DNA of 64,000 bases from Burkholderia anthina (GTDB lineage: Bacteria > Pseudomonadota > Gammaproteobacteria > Burkholderiales > Burkholderiaceae): assembly GCF_902498995.1 (NCBI RefSeq), contig NZ_CABVLY010000007.1:124001-188000 (forward strand), in the 5' to 3' direction. Below are positions 31,709 through 40,713 of this stretch, piece by piece. Made by a program: the position numbers and the translations under genes. The notes below the pieces were generated by a model. That model made no database searches. It saw nothing but the letters and a program-made list of their open reading frames with translations, and had not been told where the DNA came from. Within the stretch, counting starts at the first letter, position 1; every line of letters begins with the position of its first letter.

Positions 31709-33127
31709 TCACGCGCCCTCCTGCGGCACACGCCCGTCGGCTTGCGCCAGCGGCAGCAAGATCGTCACGACCAGCCCGCCGCCCATCGCATCCGCCAGCG
31801 TCACGCTGCCCTGATGCACGCGCGCGATCTCCCGCACGATCGACAGCCCGAGGCCCGTGCCTTCGACCGTCTGCGTCTTGCTGCCTCGATGGAAGCGCTC
31901 GAACACCGCGTCGCGCTCGCCGGCCGGAATACCCGGCCCGTTGTCGATCACGTCGAGCCGCGCGTGCTCGCCGTCGCGCGACACACGCACCGTGATCACC
32001 GCGCGATCGCCCGAGTAGCGGATCGCGTTGTCGATCAGGTTGCCGATCATTTCACCGAGCAGGTCCGGCTGCCCGAGCACGTCGACATCGGCCTCGTGCT
32101 CGAACCCGAGATCGATGTCGCGCGCGCGGGCAACCGGCGACCAGTCGAGCGTCACGCTGCGTGCGAGCCGGTGCAGCGCGAGCCGCTGGTGCGCGACGGC
32201 CTGGCCGCTGTCCGACTCGAGCCGCGACAGCGACAGCAACTGCTGGACGATCTTCGCGGCCTGCCGCACCGCGCCGTTCACGCGCCGCAGATGCACGTTC
32301 ACGCGCGGCTGCTCGTCGGGCCGCAACGCCAACTCGACGCCGGCCTGCACGGCCGCGAGCGGCGTTTTCAGCTGATGGGCCGCATCGGCGAAGAAACGCC
32401 GGCGCGCGACCTGCATCCGCTGCGTGCGGCCGATGTACTGGTTGATCGACTCGACGAGCGGCGCGAGCTCGCTCGGCATGCCGCCGGTGTCGAGCGGCGT
32501 CGGATCGGCGTCGCTGCGCGCGGCGACCGTCGCCGACAGCCGGTTCAGCGGCCGCAACCCGCGCCCGACGCCGAGCCACACGATCCCGAGCGCGAGCACG
32601 ACGAGCAGCCCCTCCTGCAGCAGCGAGCCCATCAGGATCTCGCGCGCGAGCGCCTGGCGCGCCTCGATCGTCTCGCCGACCATCACCCAGACGATGCGCG
32701 TCTGCGCGGTCGGCACGTCGTGCACCGGCACGCGCAGCGCGGCCATGCGCAACTGCTCTCCGCGATAGACGACGTCGTAGTAGCGCGTCGCGAACAGCGC
32801 GCCGTCGCCCTGCGGCAGCGGCAGGTCCGGATAGCCGGTGATCGTGCGGCCGTTGTCTTCGCGGATCAGGTAGTAGATCTTGCCGCCGTCGCCCGACTCG
32901 AACATCTCGAGCGCGAGATACGGCAGGTCGACCTCGATCTCGCCCTCGTTGAGCCGCACGCCTTCGCGAATCGACTTCAGCGACGACGACAGCGTGCGGT
33001 CGAACGCGACGTGCGCGGCGCTCATCGCGCGCTGGTACGTGAGCCACGAGTCGAGCGCGAGCAGCCCGAGCAGCGGCAGCAGCAGCCACAGCGCGACCTG
33101 CGTGCGCAGGTTCGGACGACGCATCAT
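31709..33127 (-). CDS. TctE-like sensor histidine kinase
   Basis: A 472-residue inner-membrane kinase. TM1 is near residues 7-27 (LWLLLPLLGLLALDSWL), then a periplasmic domain of about 130 residues of the 2CSK_N type, TM2 (GLLVVLALGIVWLGVG) and HAMP-like RGLRPLNRLSATV. The phosphoacceptor is DAAHQLKTPLAAVQ and the ATP-binding motifs are NLIDNAIRYS, DNGPGIP and GTGLGLSIV. It lies downstream of its response regulator with a 52-bp gap. The start is one of two adjacent ATGs (33127/33124). Domain type matches TctE, which senses tricarboxylates, but the ligand here is unknown. Confidence 0.92.
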   Translation of the reverse strand: MMRRPNLRTQVALWLLLPLLGLLALDSWLTYQRAMSAAHVAFDRTLSSSLKSIREGVRLNEGEIEVDLPYLALEMFESGDGGKIYYLIREDNGRTITGYPDLPLPQGDGALFATRYYDVVYRGEQLRMAALRVPVHDVPTAQTRIVWVMVGETIEARQALAREILMGSLLQEGLLVVLALGIVWLGVGRGLRPLNRLSATVAARSDADPTPLDTGGMPSELAPLVESINQYIGRTQRMQVARRRFFADAAHQLKTPLAAVQAGVELALRPDEQPRVNVHLRRVNGAVRQAAKIVQQLLSLSRLESDSGQAVAHQRLALHRLARSVTLDWSPVARARDIDLGFEHEADVDVLGQPDLLGEMIGNLIDNAIRYSGDRAVITVRVSRDGEHARLDVIDNGPGIPAGERDAVFERFHRGSKTQTVEGTGLGLSIVREIARVHQGSVTLADAMGGGLVVTILLPLAQADGRVPQEGA

Positions 33128-33179
33128 GCGTGCCGCCGGGCCGCAGCGGCGACGGGCCGAGCGCGGGCGCGGAGGTGGT

Positions 33180-33854
33180 TCATTCCGCCGCCTTCGCTTC
33201 GAGCAGATACCCGAGCCCGCGCAGCGTGACGATCGCGATGCCGGTGTTCTCGAGCTTCTTGCGCAGCCGGTACACGTAGATCTCGATCGCATCCGCGTTG
33301 ACCGACTCGTCGAGCCCGAAGATCTTTTCCGACAGCGTTTCCTTGTTGATCGCGCGGCCGTTGCGCAGGATCAGCACCTCCAGCACCGAGCGCTCGCGCG
33401 GCGTGAGCGACAAGGGTTCGCCGGCGAGGCGGAAACTGCGATCGACGCTGTCGTACGACAGCGTCCCGCATTCGACCTGCGAATGCTCGTGGCCGAGGCT
33501 GCGCCGGATCAGCGCGCGGGCGCGCGCCTCCAGCTCGGTCAATTCGAACGGTTTCGCGAGATAATCGTCGGCCCCGAGGTCGAGCCCCTTCACGCGGTCC
33601 TCGACCGAGCCGTGCGCGGTGAGGATCAGCACCGGCACCGGATTGCGGCGCGCGCGCAGCCGCCGCAGCACCTCGAGCCCGTCGAGCTTCGGCAGCCCGA
33701 GATCGAGGATCACCAGCGCGTAATCCTGCGTGCGCAGCACGTGATCCGCCGCCTCCCCGTCCGCCATGTGATCGACCGCGAAACGCGCGGCGCTCAGCGC
33801 GTCGTTCAGCGATTGCGCCAGGTTCGGGTTGTCTTCGACGAGCAGCACACGCAT
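33180..33854 (-). CDS. OmpR-family response regulator (TctD-like)
   Basis: A 224-residue regulator. The receiver domain has the phospho-acceptor Asp51 in VILDLGLP, the acidic pair Glu7-Asp8 and Lys in YLAKPFEL. A C-terminal winged helix follows (LTPRERSVLEVLILRNGRAINKETL to VTLRGLGYLLE). Start ATG follows GAGG. It pairs with the kinase next to it. Its 5' end faces the ABC importer operon 123 bp away, with an 11-bp-spaced direct repeat between them, which makes that operon its probable target. Confidence 0.93.
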   Translation of the reverse strand: MRVLLVEDNPNLAQSLNDALSAARFAVDHMADGEAADHVLRTQDYALVILDLGLPKLDGLEVLRRLRARRNPVPVLILTAHGSVEDRVKGLDLGADDYLAKPFELTELEARARALIRRSLGHEHSQVECGTLSYDSVDRSFRLAGEPLSLTPRERSVLEVLILRNGRAINKETLSEKIFGLDESVNADAIEIYVYRLRKKLENTGIAIVTLRGLGYLLEAKAAE

Positions 33855-33903
33855 GGGAACCTCGGGAAATCCATGACTCAAAGGCCGCTATTGTGAACCG
33901 AAA

Positions 33904-33920
33904 TGAAAGCGGGCTGAAAG
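33904..33920 (+). promoter_or_regulatory. Response-regulator-type direct repeat
   Basis: TGAAAG occurs at 33904-33909 and again at 33915-33920, exactly 11 bp apart, in the divergent gap between the response regulator and the ABC importer. OmpR/PhoB-family dimers bind head-to-tail half-sites with 11-bp spacing, so this is a good candidate site. Confidence 0.5.
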
Positions 33921-33977
33921 TGCGTCGCAATTAACATCCGCAGCACTCGAACAACACACAGGTAACTGGAGGAAGAC

Positions 33978-35078
33978 ATGCCGTTTGCACCGAAGCACCT
34001 CGCCGCCGCGCTGGCGATCGTCCTGGGCACCGCCGCCGGTGGCGCCGCCGCGCAGGTTCCGGCCGGGTATCCGGGTAACTACCAGGGTGTGGTCGACGCC
34101 GCGAAGAAGGAAGGCAAGCTGATCGTCTACTCGACGACCGACACGGGCCTCGTCCGCCCGCTGATCAAGGACTTCGAAAGCCTGTACGGCGTGAAGGTCG
34201 AGTACAACGACATGAACAGCACCGAGCTGTACAACCGCTACATCAGCGAGAACGCGGCGAGCAGCACCAGCGCCGACGTGCTGTGGAGCTCGGCGATGGA
34301 CCTGCAGGTCAAGCTCGTCAACGACGGGCTGATGGCGTCGTACGATTCGCCCGAAAGCCCGAACGTGCCGCAATGGGCGCAGTACCAGAAGCAGGCGTAC
34401 GGCACGACGTTCGAGCCGCTCGCGATCGTCTACAACAAGCGCCTGATCCCCGAGAACGAAGTGCCGAAAACCCGCGCCGATCTCATCAAGCTGCTCGCCA
34501 CGCAGGCCGACAAGTTCAAGGGCAAGGTCACGACCTACGACATCGAGAAGTCGGGCGTCGGCTTCAACTACCTGACGCAGGACGCGCACGTGAACGAGAA
34601 GGTCACGTGGGAGCTCGTGAAGGCGATCGGCGCGACCGGCCCGAAGCTGCAGTCGAGCACCGGCGCGATGATGGAGCGGATCTCGTCGGGCGAGAACCTG
34701 ATCGGCTACAACATCATCGGCTCGTATGCCTATGCGAAGGCGAAGAAGGACAAGTCGATCGGCTACGTGTTTCCGAAGGACTACACGCAGGTCGTGAGCC
34801 GCCTCGCGACGATCTCGAAGAAGGCGAAGAACCCGAACGCCGCGAAGCTGTGGGTCGACTACCTGCTGTCGAAGCGCGGCCAGACGCTGATCGCGAACCA
34901 GGCGAACCTGTACGCGATCCGCACGGACGTGAGCGGCGAAACGTCGGCCGCGAGCCTCACGAAGGAACTCGGCGACTCGCTGAAGCCGATCCAGATCGGC
35001 ACCGGCCTGCTCGTCTATCTCGACCAGTCGAAGCGCCTCGCGTTCCTGAAGCAATGGCAGCAGGCGATCAAGCGCTGA
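33978..35078 (+). CDS. ABC transporter substrate-binding protein (FbpA/SBP_bac_6-like)
   Basis: A 366-residue periplasmic receptor. The signal peptide ends near AAGGAAAQV. The mature part has AAKKEGKLIVYSTTDTGLVRPLIKDF and SADVLWSSAMDLQVKLV, the class of ferric/phosphonate/polyol binders in SBP_bac_6. The consecutive Tyr pair that binds iron in FbpA is not visible: the equivalent area reads LIGYNIIGSYAYAK. An iron label should therefore not be assumed, and an anionic organic substrate fits a TctD/TctE-type regulator better. Start ATG follows GGAGGAAG. Confidence 0.9.
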   Translation: MPFAPKHLAAALAIVLGTAAGGAAAQVPAGYPGNYQGVVDAAKKEGKLIVYSTTDTGLVRPLIKDFESLYGVKVEYNDMNSTELYNRYISENAASSTSADVLWSSAMDLQVKLVNDGLMASYDSPESPNVPQWAQYQKQAYGTTFEPLAIVYNKRLIPENEVPKTRADLIKLLATQADKFKGKVTTYDIEKSGVGFNYLTQDAHVNEKVTWELVKAIGATGPKLQSSTGAMMERISSGENLIGYNIIGSYAYAKAKKDKSIGYVFPKDYTQVVSRLATISKKAKNPNAAKLWVDYLLSKRGQTLIANQANLYAIRTDVSGETSAASLTKELGDSLKPIQIGTGLLVYLDQSKRLAFLKQWQQAIKR

Positions 35079-35160
35079 CCGGTTGACCGGCTTCGGCCGG
35101 CCACGCGCCGCCGCCGCACTTCGCGCGCGGCGGCCTCTTCCCCTTACCGACTTCCTAGAG

Positions 35161-35180
35161 GCGGCCATCCGGATGGCCGC
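35161..35180 (+). promoter_or_regulatory. Perfect 20-bp palindrome at the permease ribosome-binding site
   Basis: GCGGCCATCC is followed immediately by its reverse complement GGATGGCCGC. It ends just before the AGGGGTG Shine-Dalgarno of the permease gene. In RNA it can fold into a tight hairpin, separating the abundant receptor message from the permease message or limiting permease translation. Confidence 0.55.
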
Positions 35181-35192
35181 AGGGGTGAACTC

Positions 35193-36965
35193 ATGCTTTC
35201 AACCAGCACACGGGCAACGGCGCCGGCCGCACCGCCCTCCACCGGCCACGGCGGCGCGATCCCCGCGCTGCCGGCCAACAGCCTGCAGCCGCTCGCCGGC
35301 ATGCTGCGCTGGATCGTCGTCGCGGTGCTCACCATCGCGGTCGCGCTGCCGCTCGGCTTCATCCTGTTCCAGAGCTTCCTGTCCGCGCCGTTCTTCGACG
35401 CGAACAAGACGCTCGGCATCGAAGGCTTCCGCTTCATCTTCACCGACCCCGACTTCTGGTCGGCCGTGAAGAACTCGTTCATCATCGCCGGCGGGATGCT
35501 GTTCATCTCGATCCCGCTCGGCGGCATTCTCGCGTTCCTGATGGTGCGCACCGACCTGCCCGGCCGCCGCTGGCTCGAACCGCTGCTGCTCACGCCCGTG
35601 TTCGTGTCGCCGATGGTGCTCGCGTTCGGCTACGTGGTCGCGGCCGGCCCGGTCGGCTTCTACTCGGTGTGGTTCAAGGAACTGTTCGGGGTGCAGAACG
35701 TGCCCTGGAACGTGTATTCGATTTTCGCGATCACGGTGATCGTCGGCCTCACGCACGTGCCGCACGTGTATCTGTATTCGTCGGCCGCGCTGCGCAACCT
35801 CGGCTCGGACGTCGAGGAAGCCGCGCGCGTGACGGGCGCCCGCCCGTTCCGCGTCGCGCTCGACGTGAGCCTGCCGATGACGATGCCCGCGCTGCTGTTC
35901 GCCGGCGTGCTCGTGTTCTTCCTCGGCTTCGAGGTGTTCGGGCTGCCGCTCGTGCTCGGCGATCCGGAAGGCCACCTCGTGCTCGCGACCTACCTGTACA
36001 AGCTGACCAACAAGCTCGGCGTGCCGTCGTATCACCTGATGGCCGCGGTCGCGGTGTGCATCGTCGCGATCACGTTCCCGCTCGTGCTGCTGCAGCGCCG
36101 CCTGCTGAAGACGGCCAACCGCTTCGTCACCGTCAAGGGCAAGGCCGGCCGCGCGACGGTGCTGCCGCTCGGCGTCTGGCGCTGGGTCGCGCTCGCGATC
36201 GTCGCACTGTGGCTGATGCTGACCGTGATCGTGCCGATCTCCGGCATCGTGCTGCGCGCGTTCGTGACCAACTGGGGCGAAGGCGTCGCGCTCGCCGAAG
36301 TGCTGACGCTGTCGAACTTCACCGAGCTGTTCGAGCAGGACAACCTGGTGCGCGCGATCGTCAACACGCTCGGCATCGGCGTGATCGGCGGCGCGCTCGC
36401 GGTCGGCTTCTACTCGCTCGTCGCGTTCGCCGGCCACCGCCGCCACGACTGGGCGACCAAGCTGCTCGACTACCTCGTGCTGCTGCCGCGCGCGGTGCCG
36501 GGCCTGCTCGCCGGTCTCGCGTTCCTGTGGATCTTCCTGTTCGTCCCCGGCCTGCGCGAGCTGAAGAACTCGATGTGGAGCATCTGGATCGCGTACACGG
36601 TCGTGTGGCTCGCATACGGGATGCGGCTCATCCAGAGCGCGCTGCTGCAGGTCGGCCCCGAGCTCGAGGAAGCCGGCCGCAGCGTCGGCGCGACGCGCAG
36701 CCGCGTGTCGCTCGACGTCACGCTGCCGCTCGTGCGGTTCGGCCTGCTCGCCGCGTGGCTGCTGATCTTCATGATCTTCGAGCGCGAATACTCGACCGCC
36801 GTCTATCTGCTGTCGCCCGGCACCGAAGTGATCGGCGCGCTGCTCGTGTCGCTGTGGGCGACCGGCGCCGTCGACCAGGTCGCCGCGCTCTCTGTCATCA
36901 ACATCGCGATGGTCGGCGCCGGTCTCGGCGTGGCCCTGCGTTTCGGAGTGAAACTTCATGGATAA
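35193..36965 (+). CDS. ABC transporter permease with two fused membrane domains (FbpB-like)
   Basis: A 590-residue protein in which two BPD-type permease domains are fused (about residues 25-295 and 320-585), giving roughly twelve membrane helices. Each half has its EAA coupling loop: EEAARVTGARPFRVALDVSLPM and EEAGRSVGATRSRVSLDVTLPL. This fusion is typical of Fbp/AfuB-type importers. The start lies behind a perfect palindrome. The gene overlaps the ATPase gene by 8 bp. Confidence 0.93.
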   Translation: MLSTSTRATAPAAPPSTGHGGAIPALPANSLQPLAGMLRWIVVAVLTIAVALPLGFILFQSFLSAPFFDANKTLGIEGFRFIFTDPDFWSAVKNSFIIAGGMLFISIPLGGILAFLMVRTDLPGRRWLEPLLLTPVFVSPMVLAFGYVVAAGPVGFYSVWFKELFGVQNVPWNVYSIFAITVIVGLTHVPHVYLYSSAALRNLGSDVEEAARVTGARPFRVALDVSLPMTMPALLFAGVLVFFLGFEVFGLPLVLGDPEGHLVLATYLYKLTNKLGVPSYHLMAAVAVCIVAITFPLVLLQRRLLKTANRFVTVKGKAGRATVLPLGVWRWVALAIVALWLMLTVIVPISGIVLRAFVTNWGEGVALAEVLTLSNFTELFEQDNLVRAIVNTLGIGVIGGALAVGFYSLVAFAGHRRHDWATKLLDYLVLLPRAVPGLLAGLAFLWIFLFVPGLRELKNSMWSIWIAYTVVWLAYGMRLIQSALLQVGPELEEAGRSVGATRSRVSLDVTLPLVRFGLLAAWLLIFMIFEREYSTAVYLLSPGTEVIGALLVSLWATGAVDQVAALSVINIAMVGAGLGVALRFGVKLHG

Positions 36966-38025
36966 GCTCATCGTCGACGACCTGCACCTCAGCTACGGCG
37001 CCAACCCGATCCTCAAGGGCGTGTCGTTCGAACTGAAGGCCGGCGAAGTCGTGTGCCTGCTCGGCGCGTCGGGCAGCGGCAAGACCACGCTGCTGCGCGC
37101 GGTGGCCGGCCTCGAACAGCCGTCTGACGGGCGCATCCAGCTCGACGAGCGCGTGTTCTTCGACGGCGCGCAGCGCGTCGACCTGCCCGTCGAACAGCGC
37201 TCGCTCGGCCTCGTGTTCCAGTCGTACGCGCTGTGGCCGCACCGCACCGTCGCCGACAACGTCGGTTACGGACTCAAGCTGCGCCGCGTCGCGCCGGCCG
37301 AACAGAAGCGCCGCGTGCAGACCGCGCTCGACCAGCTCGGCCTCGGCCATCTCGCCGAACGCTTTCCGCACCAGTTGTCGGGCGGCCAGCAGCAGCGCGT
37401 CGCGATCGCGCGCGCGCTCGTCTACAACCCGCCGGTGATCCTGCTCGACGAGCCGCTGTCGAACCTCGATGCGAAGCTGCGCGAGGAAGCGCGTGCGTGG
37501 CTGCGCGAGCTGATCGTGTCGCTCGGGCTGTCGGCGCTCTGCGTGACGCACGACCAGACCGAAGCGATGGCGATGTCCGATCGCATCCTGCTGCTGCGCA
37601 ACGGCCGCATCGAACAGGAAGGCACGCCGGCCGAGCTGTACGGCGCGCCGCGCTCGCTGTACACCGCCGAATTCATGGGCAGCAACAACCGGATCGACGC
37701 GCGCGTCGCAGCCGTCGCCGGCGAGCGCGTGACCCTCGCCGGCGACGGCTGGGAGCTGCAGGCGCTCGCCCGCGACACCTTTGCGCCGGGCCAGGACGCG
37801 CAGGCCGTGATCCGTCTCGAGCGCGTGCAGGTCGCCGACGGCCCGGGCGCGAACCGGCTGCAGGCCGATCTCGTCACGTCGATGTATCTCGGCGACCGCT
37901 GGGAATACCTGTTCCATTGCGGCGAGATGCGCCTGCGCGCATTCGGCCACGTGCCGCGCGCGGCCGGCAAGCACTGGATCGAATTCCCGGCCAACGACTG
38001 CTGGGCGTTCGCGAAAGCGGGCTGA
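36958..38025 (+). CDS. ABC transporter ATPase (FbpC/PotA-like)
   Basis: A 355-residue ATPase of the carbohydrate/polyamine/iron importer group. Walker A is GASGSGKTT, the Q-loop [13 protein letters not shown], the signature [15 protein letters not shown], Walker [12 protein letters not shown] and the switch [17 protein letters not shown]-terminal TOBE-like domain runs from about residue 240 ([20 protein letters not shown]). It completes the importer with the fused permease and the receptor. The porin gene follows after 160 bp. Confidence 0.93.
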   Translation: MDKLIVDDLHLSYGANPILKGVSFELKAGEVVCLLGASGSGKTTLLRAVAGLEQPSDGRIQLDERVFFDGAQRVDLPVEQRSLGLVFQSYALWPHRTVADNVGYGLKLRRVAPAEQKRRVQTALDQLGLGHLAERFPHQLSGGQQQRVAIARALVYNPPVILLDEPLSNLDAKLREEARAWLRELIVSLGLSALCVTHDQTEAMAMSDRILLLRNGRIEQEGTPAELYGAPRSLYTAEFMGSNNRIDARVAAVAGERVTLAGDGWELQALARDTFAPGQDAQAVIRLERVQVADGPGANRLQADLVTSMYLGDRWEYLFHCGEMRLRAFGHVPRAAGKHWIEFPANDCWAFAKAG

Positions 38026-38184
38026 CCCCGGCGCGGTGGCGCGCGCGCCGCCGCGCATGCATTCCAGCGCGCATCCCGTCCCGACACACGCGATCGGCGG
38101 ACGCTTCCCTGCGTCCGCCGCGGACGGCTGCGCGCGGCGTACCCGTTTTACCCCGACCCACAAGAAACCAAGGAGACACCGTCA

Positions 38185-39276
38185 ATGAAGTCACGCGCAG
38201 AACGTTCCCTTCGCACCGCCGTCCTGACCGGCTCGGCCGTCGCCGCCGGCCTCGCGGCAAGCGCCGCGCATGCGCAGTCGTCGGTCACGCTGTACGGGAT
38301 CATGGATGCCGGCATCGAATACGCGAATCACGCGGCGCCCGACGGCGGCAATTCGTTCAAGCTGAAATCCGGCAACAAGAACACGTCGCGCTGGGGCCTG
38401 CGCGGCGTCGAGGATCTCGGCGGCGGGCTGAAGGCCGTGTTCCGCCTCGAAAGCGGGATCGACCTCGCGAACGGCACGTTCGACGACGGCGCCGATTCGA
38501 TCTTCGCGCGCCGCGCGACGGTCGGCCTGAAAGGCAAATGGGGCGAGCTGTCGCTCGGCCGCAACTTCACCGTCACCTACGACTACATGCTGCCGTTCGA
38601 CCCGATGGGTTATGCGCAGAACTACTCGTGGGCGACGTCGTCGATGGCGACCGGCGGCCGCAAGGACGGCCTCTTCACGCGCTCGTCGAACGCCGTGCGC
38701 TACGACGGCGAATTCGGCGGCTTCAAGTTCGGCGCGCTGTACGGCTTCGGCAACGTGCCCGGCAGCGTGAAGACCAGCTCGAAGTACGACTTCGCGCTCG
38801 GCTACGAGACGGGCCCGTTCGCCGCGGTCGTCACGTTCGACCGGCAGAACGGCGCGGCCGACAGCGTCACGCCGGCCGATACCGTCAACACTATCCAGGG
38901 CATCCATGCGGGCCTGAGCTACGACTTCGGCAACCTGAAGACAATGGCCGGCTATCGCAACTATCGGCGCACGTATCACACGAGCGCGGCGAATCAGTTG
39001 AGCGACATGTATTGGCTGGGCGGGTCGTACCGGTTCACGCCGACGTTCTCGCTGATCGCGGCCGTCTATCACCAGAACATCAAGGGCGGCAGCGATGCGG
39101 ACCCGACGCTGGTGTCGGTGCGCGCGCAATATGCGTTGTCGAAGCGCACGGTGCTGTATGCGGCCGGCGCGTTCGCGATCGCGCAGCATGGGGAGAAGGT
39201 CGGCGTGTCGCGCGACTTTGACGGATACGGGACGACGCAGGTCGGCGTGACGGCCGGGATTCAGCAGCGGTTCTGA
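38185..39276 (+). CDS. Gram-negative porin associated with the ABC importer
   Basis: A 363-residue outer-membrane porin. The signal peptide ends at ASAAHAQ, followed by SSVTLYGIMDAGIEYANH and RWGLRGVEDLGGGLKAVFRLESG, the two standard N-terminal porin blocks. The C-terminus GVTAGIQQRF ends in Phe. The ATG follows AAGGAGA. Its position behind the importer suggests it admits the same nutrient across the outer membrane, and the two-component pair may control all four genes. It is shorter than the porin at 15-16 kb and clearly a separate paralogue. Confidence 0.92.
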   Translation: MKSRAERSLRTAVLTGSAVAAGLAASAAHAQSSVTLYGIMDAGIEYANHAAPDGGNSFKLKSGNKNTSRWGLRGVEDLGGGLKAVFRLESGIDLANGTFDDGADSIFARRATVGLKGKWGELSLGRNFTVTYDYMLPFDPMGYAQNYSWATSSMATGGRKDGLFTRSSNAVRYDGEFGGFKFGALYGFGNVPGSVKTSSKYDFALGYETGPFAAVVTFDRQNGAADSVTPADTVNTIQGIHAGLSYDFGNLKTMAGYRNYRRTYHTSAANQLSDMYWLGGSYRFTPTFSLIAAVYHQNIKGGSDADPTLVSVRAQYALSKRTVLYAAGAFAIAQHGEKVGVSRDFDGYGTTQVGVTAGIQQRF

Positions 39277-39288
39277 GTTTGACGCAAC

Positions 39289-39313
39289 GGGCGGCGACGT
39301 GCGATTGCCGCCC
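39289..39313. terminator. Hairpin between convergent porin and oxidoreductase genes
   Basis: GGGCGGC (39289-39295) pairs with GCCGCCC (39307-39313), 12 bp after the porin stop codon, followed by TTCCG. It is a plausible, weak terminator. Confidence 0.45.
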
Positions 39314-39364
39314 TTCCGCCCTCCGCCGGCGGGCGGGGCGGCGCGGTCGAGGGCCGGTGAACGT

Positions 39365-40336
39365 TCACCACGCTCCCCCGCCGCGCATCGTAAACACCGG
39401 CCGCACCTGACTGTCTGCATCCGCCCAGTGCTCGTCGACAGCCGACAGCGGCACCGCACGCGTGTCGATCGCGAGGCCCGCCGCGTCGGCCGCGCCGAAC
39501 ACGCCGCGCACGGCGACCAGCAACCGCGGCAGCGACACGCTGCCGAGGCCGCTGCCCATCAGTTCGATCGCCGTCGCACGCAGGACGGCGCCCGGCAGCA
39601 GCACGTCCGCGCCGCCGATCGATCCGATCTGCACGAAACGCAACCGGCGGCCGGCGGGCGTCGCCTTTGCCGCGGCAATCAGCAACGCCTGTGCGCTGGC
39701 GCCCCACAGATAGTCGAGCACGACGTCGACGCCCGCACGAAAATGCGGTTCGAGCGCACGCGCCAGATGCGCGTCGTCCTGCCGCAGCGAAACGACCGCA
39801 TCCGCGCCCGCGTGCTGCAATGCCTCCAGGGCGCCCGCATTGCGGCCTGTCGCGACGACCTTCGCGGCGCCGAGGTGCTTCGCGATCCGCACGGCGAGCC
39901 GTCCCGACGCGCCCGTCGCGCCGTTGACCAGCACCGTCTCGCCGGGAGCCAGGCGCGCACGCTCGGTCAGCGCCGCCCACGATGACATCGCGGGAATCGC
40001 GATCGCCGCGGCCGTGACGTCGTCGAGCGCGTCCGGCAGCGGCACGCAATGCGCGTCGGGTGCGATCGTACGCTCGGCCATCGCGCCGAACGGTGCGGGC
40101 GGGCCGAAAAAATAGACGCGTTGGCCGTCGCCGCGGCGGCCGACACCGTCGACACCCACGACGAACGGATAACGCCCGCCCGACGAATAATGGGTGCCCG
40201 ACGCACGCGCCTGTGCGAGCCGGCTCAGCGCGGATGCCGTCACGTCGATCAGGCAATGATCCGGCATCGCGCGCGGCGATTCGAATTCCATATGGACGGG
40301 ACGCTCGCCGGCCCCCTTCACGACTGCAGCTTTCAT
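39365..40336 (-). CDS. Quinone oxidoreductase-like medium-chain dehydrogenase
   Basis: A 323-residue MDR-family reductase. The GroES-like N-terminal domain lacks the structural and catalytic zinc cysteines, as in QOR/YhdH enzymes. The NADPH-binding motif is VLVNGATGASGRLAVRIAKHLGA (about residues 133-155). Such enzymes reduce quinones or enones. The ATG at 40336 is preceded by GGAGCC. It lies 30 bp after a small conserved gene on the same strand and faces away from a divergent AraC regulator, which probably controls both. Confidence 0.9.
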   Translation of the reverse strand: MKAAVVKGAGERPVHMEFESPRAMPDHCLIDVTASALSRLAQARASGTHYSSGGRYPFVVGVDGVGRRGDGQRVYFFGPPAPFGAMAERTIAPDAHCVPLPDALDDVTAAAIAIPAMSSWAALTERARLAPGETVLVNGATGASGRLAVRIAKHLGAAKVVATGRNAGALEALQHAGADAVVSLRQDDAHLARALEPHFRAGVDVVLDYLWGASAQALLIAAAKATPAGRRLRFVQIGSIGGADVLLPGAVLRATAIELMGSGLGSVSLPRLLVAVRGVFGAADAAGLAIDTRAVPLSAVDEHWADADSQVRPVFTMRGGGAW

Positions 40337-40366
40337 GGTGGCTCCTTCGACTCGGACGGTCGGCCT

Positions 40367-40618
40367 TTAGCGGGCATCGAGCCACGCGCGCAGCGCGGGA
40401 TCGCGTACTTCCAGCACGTCGAACAGGCCGAGCGCCCGCAACGCGGGCAGCGCAGCGGCCGCATCGGCCTCGGCGCGCGCCCGTTCGGCGGACGCCGCGT
40501 TCGGATCGGTCAGCACGCGCGCGTTGACCAGGAACGCACCGACGGTACCTTTGCGGATCGTCGTTCCACCGACTTCGATCCGGTCGGCATGGTCGGGAAG
40601 CATCTGTTCGGCTCGCAT
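40367..40618 (-). CDS. Small conserved protein upstream of the oxidoreductase
   Basis: An 83-residue acidic protein with no signal peptide and no motif I recognise. It begins MRAEQMLPDHADRIEVGG, has one predicted beta region (VGGTTIRKGTVGAFLVNARVL), and then an Ala/Glu-rich helix. GGAGTG precedes the ATG. It is the first gene of the two-gene unit with the quinone oxidoreductase, starting 95 bp from the divergent AraC gene. Stable frame, ribosome site and spacing support a real gene, but its function is unknown. Confidence 0.65.
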   Translation of the reverse strand: MRAEQMLPDHADRIEVGGTTIRKGTVGAFLVNARVLTDPNAASAERARAEADAAAALPALRALGLFDVLEVRDPALRAWLDAR

Positions 40619-40679
40619 GGTGTCGCACTCCGGTTGTCATCGATGGACGCAGTGTAGGCGCGCATCACCGGCCGATCTC

Positions 40680-40703
40680 CGGTATAACAGCCATTCGATA
40701 CCG
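40680..40703. promoter_or_regulatory. Inverted repeat in the AraC/oxidoreductase divergent promoter
   Basis: CGGTAT (40680-40685) and ATACCG (40698-40703) are separated by 12 bp and lie just before the AraC start codon. Symmetric 6-bp arms in a divergent control region suggest an operator for the regulator. Confidence 0.45.
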
Positions 40704-40713
40704 ATATCCGGCC

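Noticed and set aside
31527-31712. 61-codon GTG frame overlapping the sensor kinase stop (GTGA)
   Set aside because: The overlap is attractive, but the peptide is Arg/Ala-rich with no recognisable fold, and a neighbouring frame looks equally protein-like. It could be a frameshifted remnant, but the evidence is too thin to call a gene.
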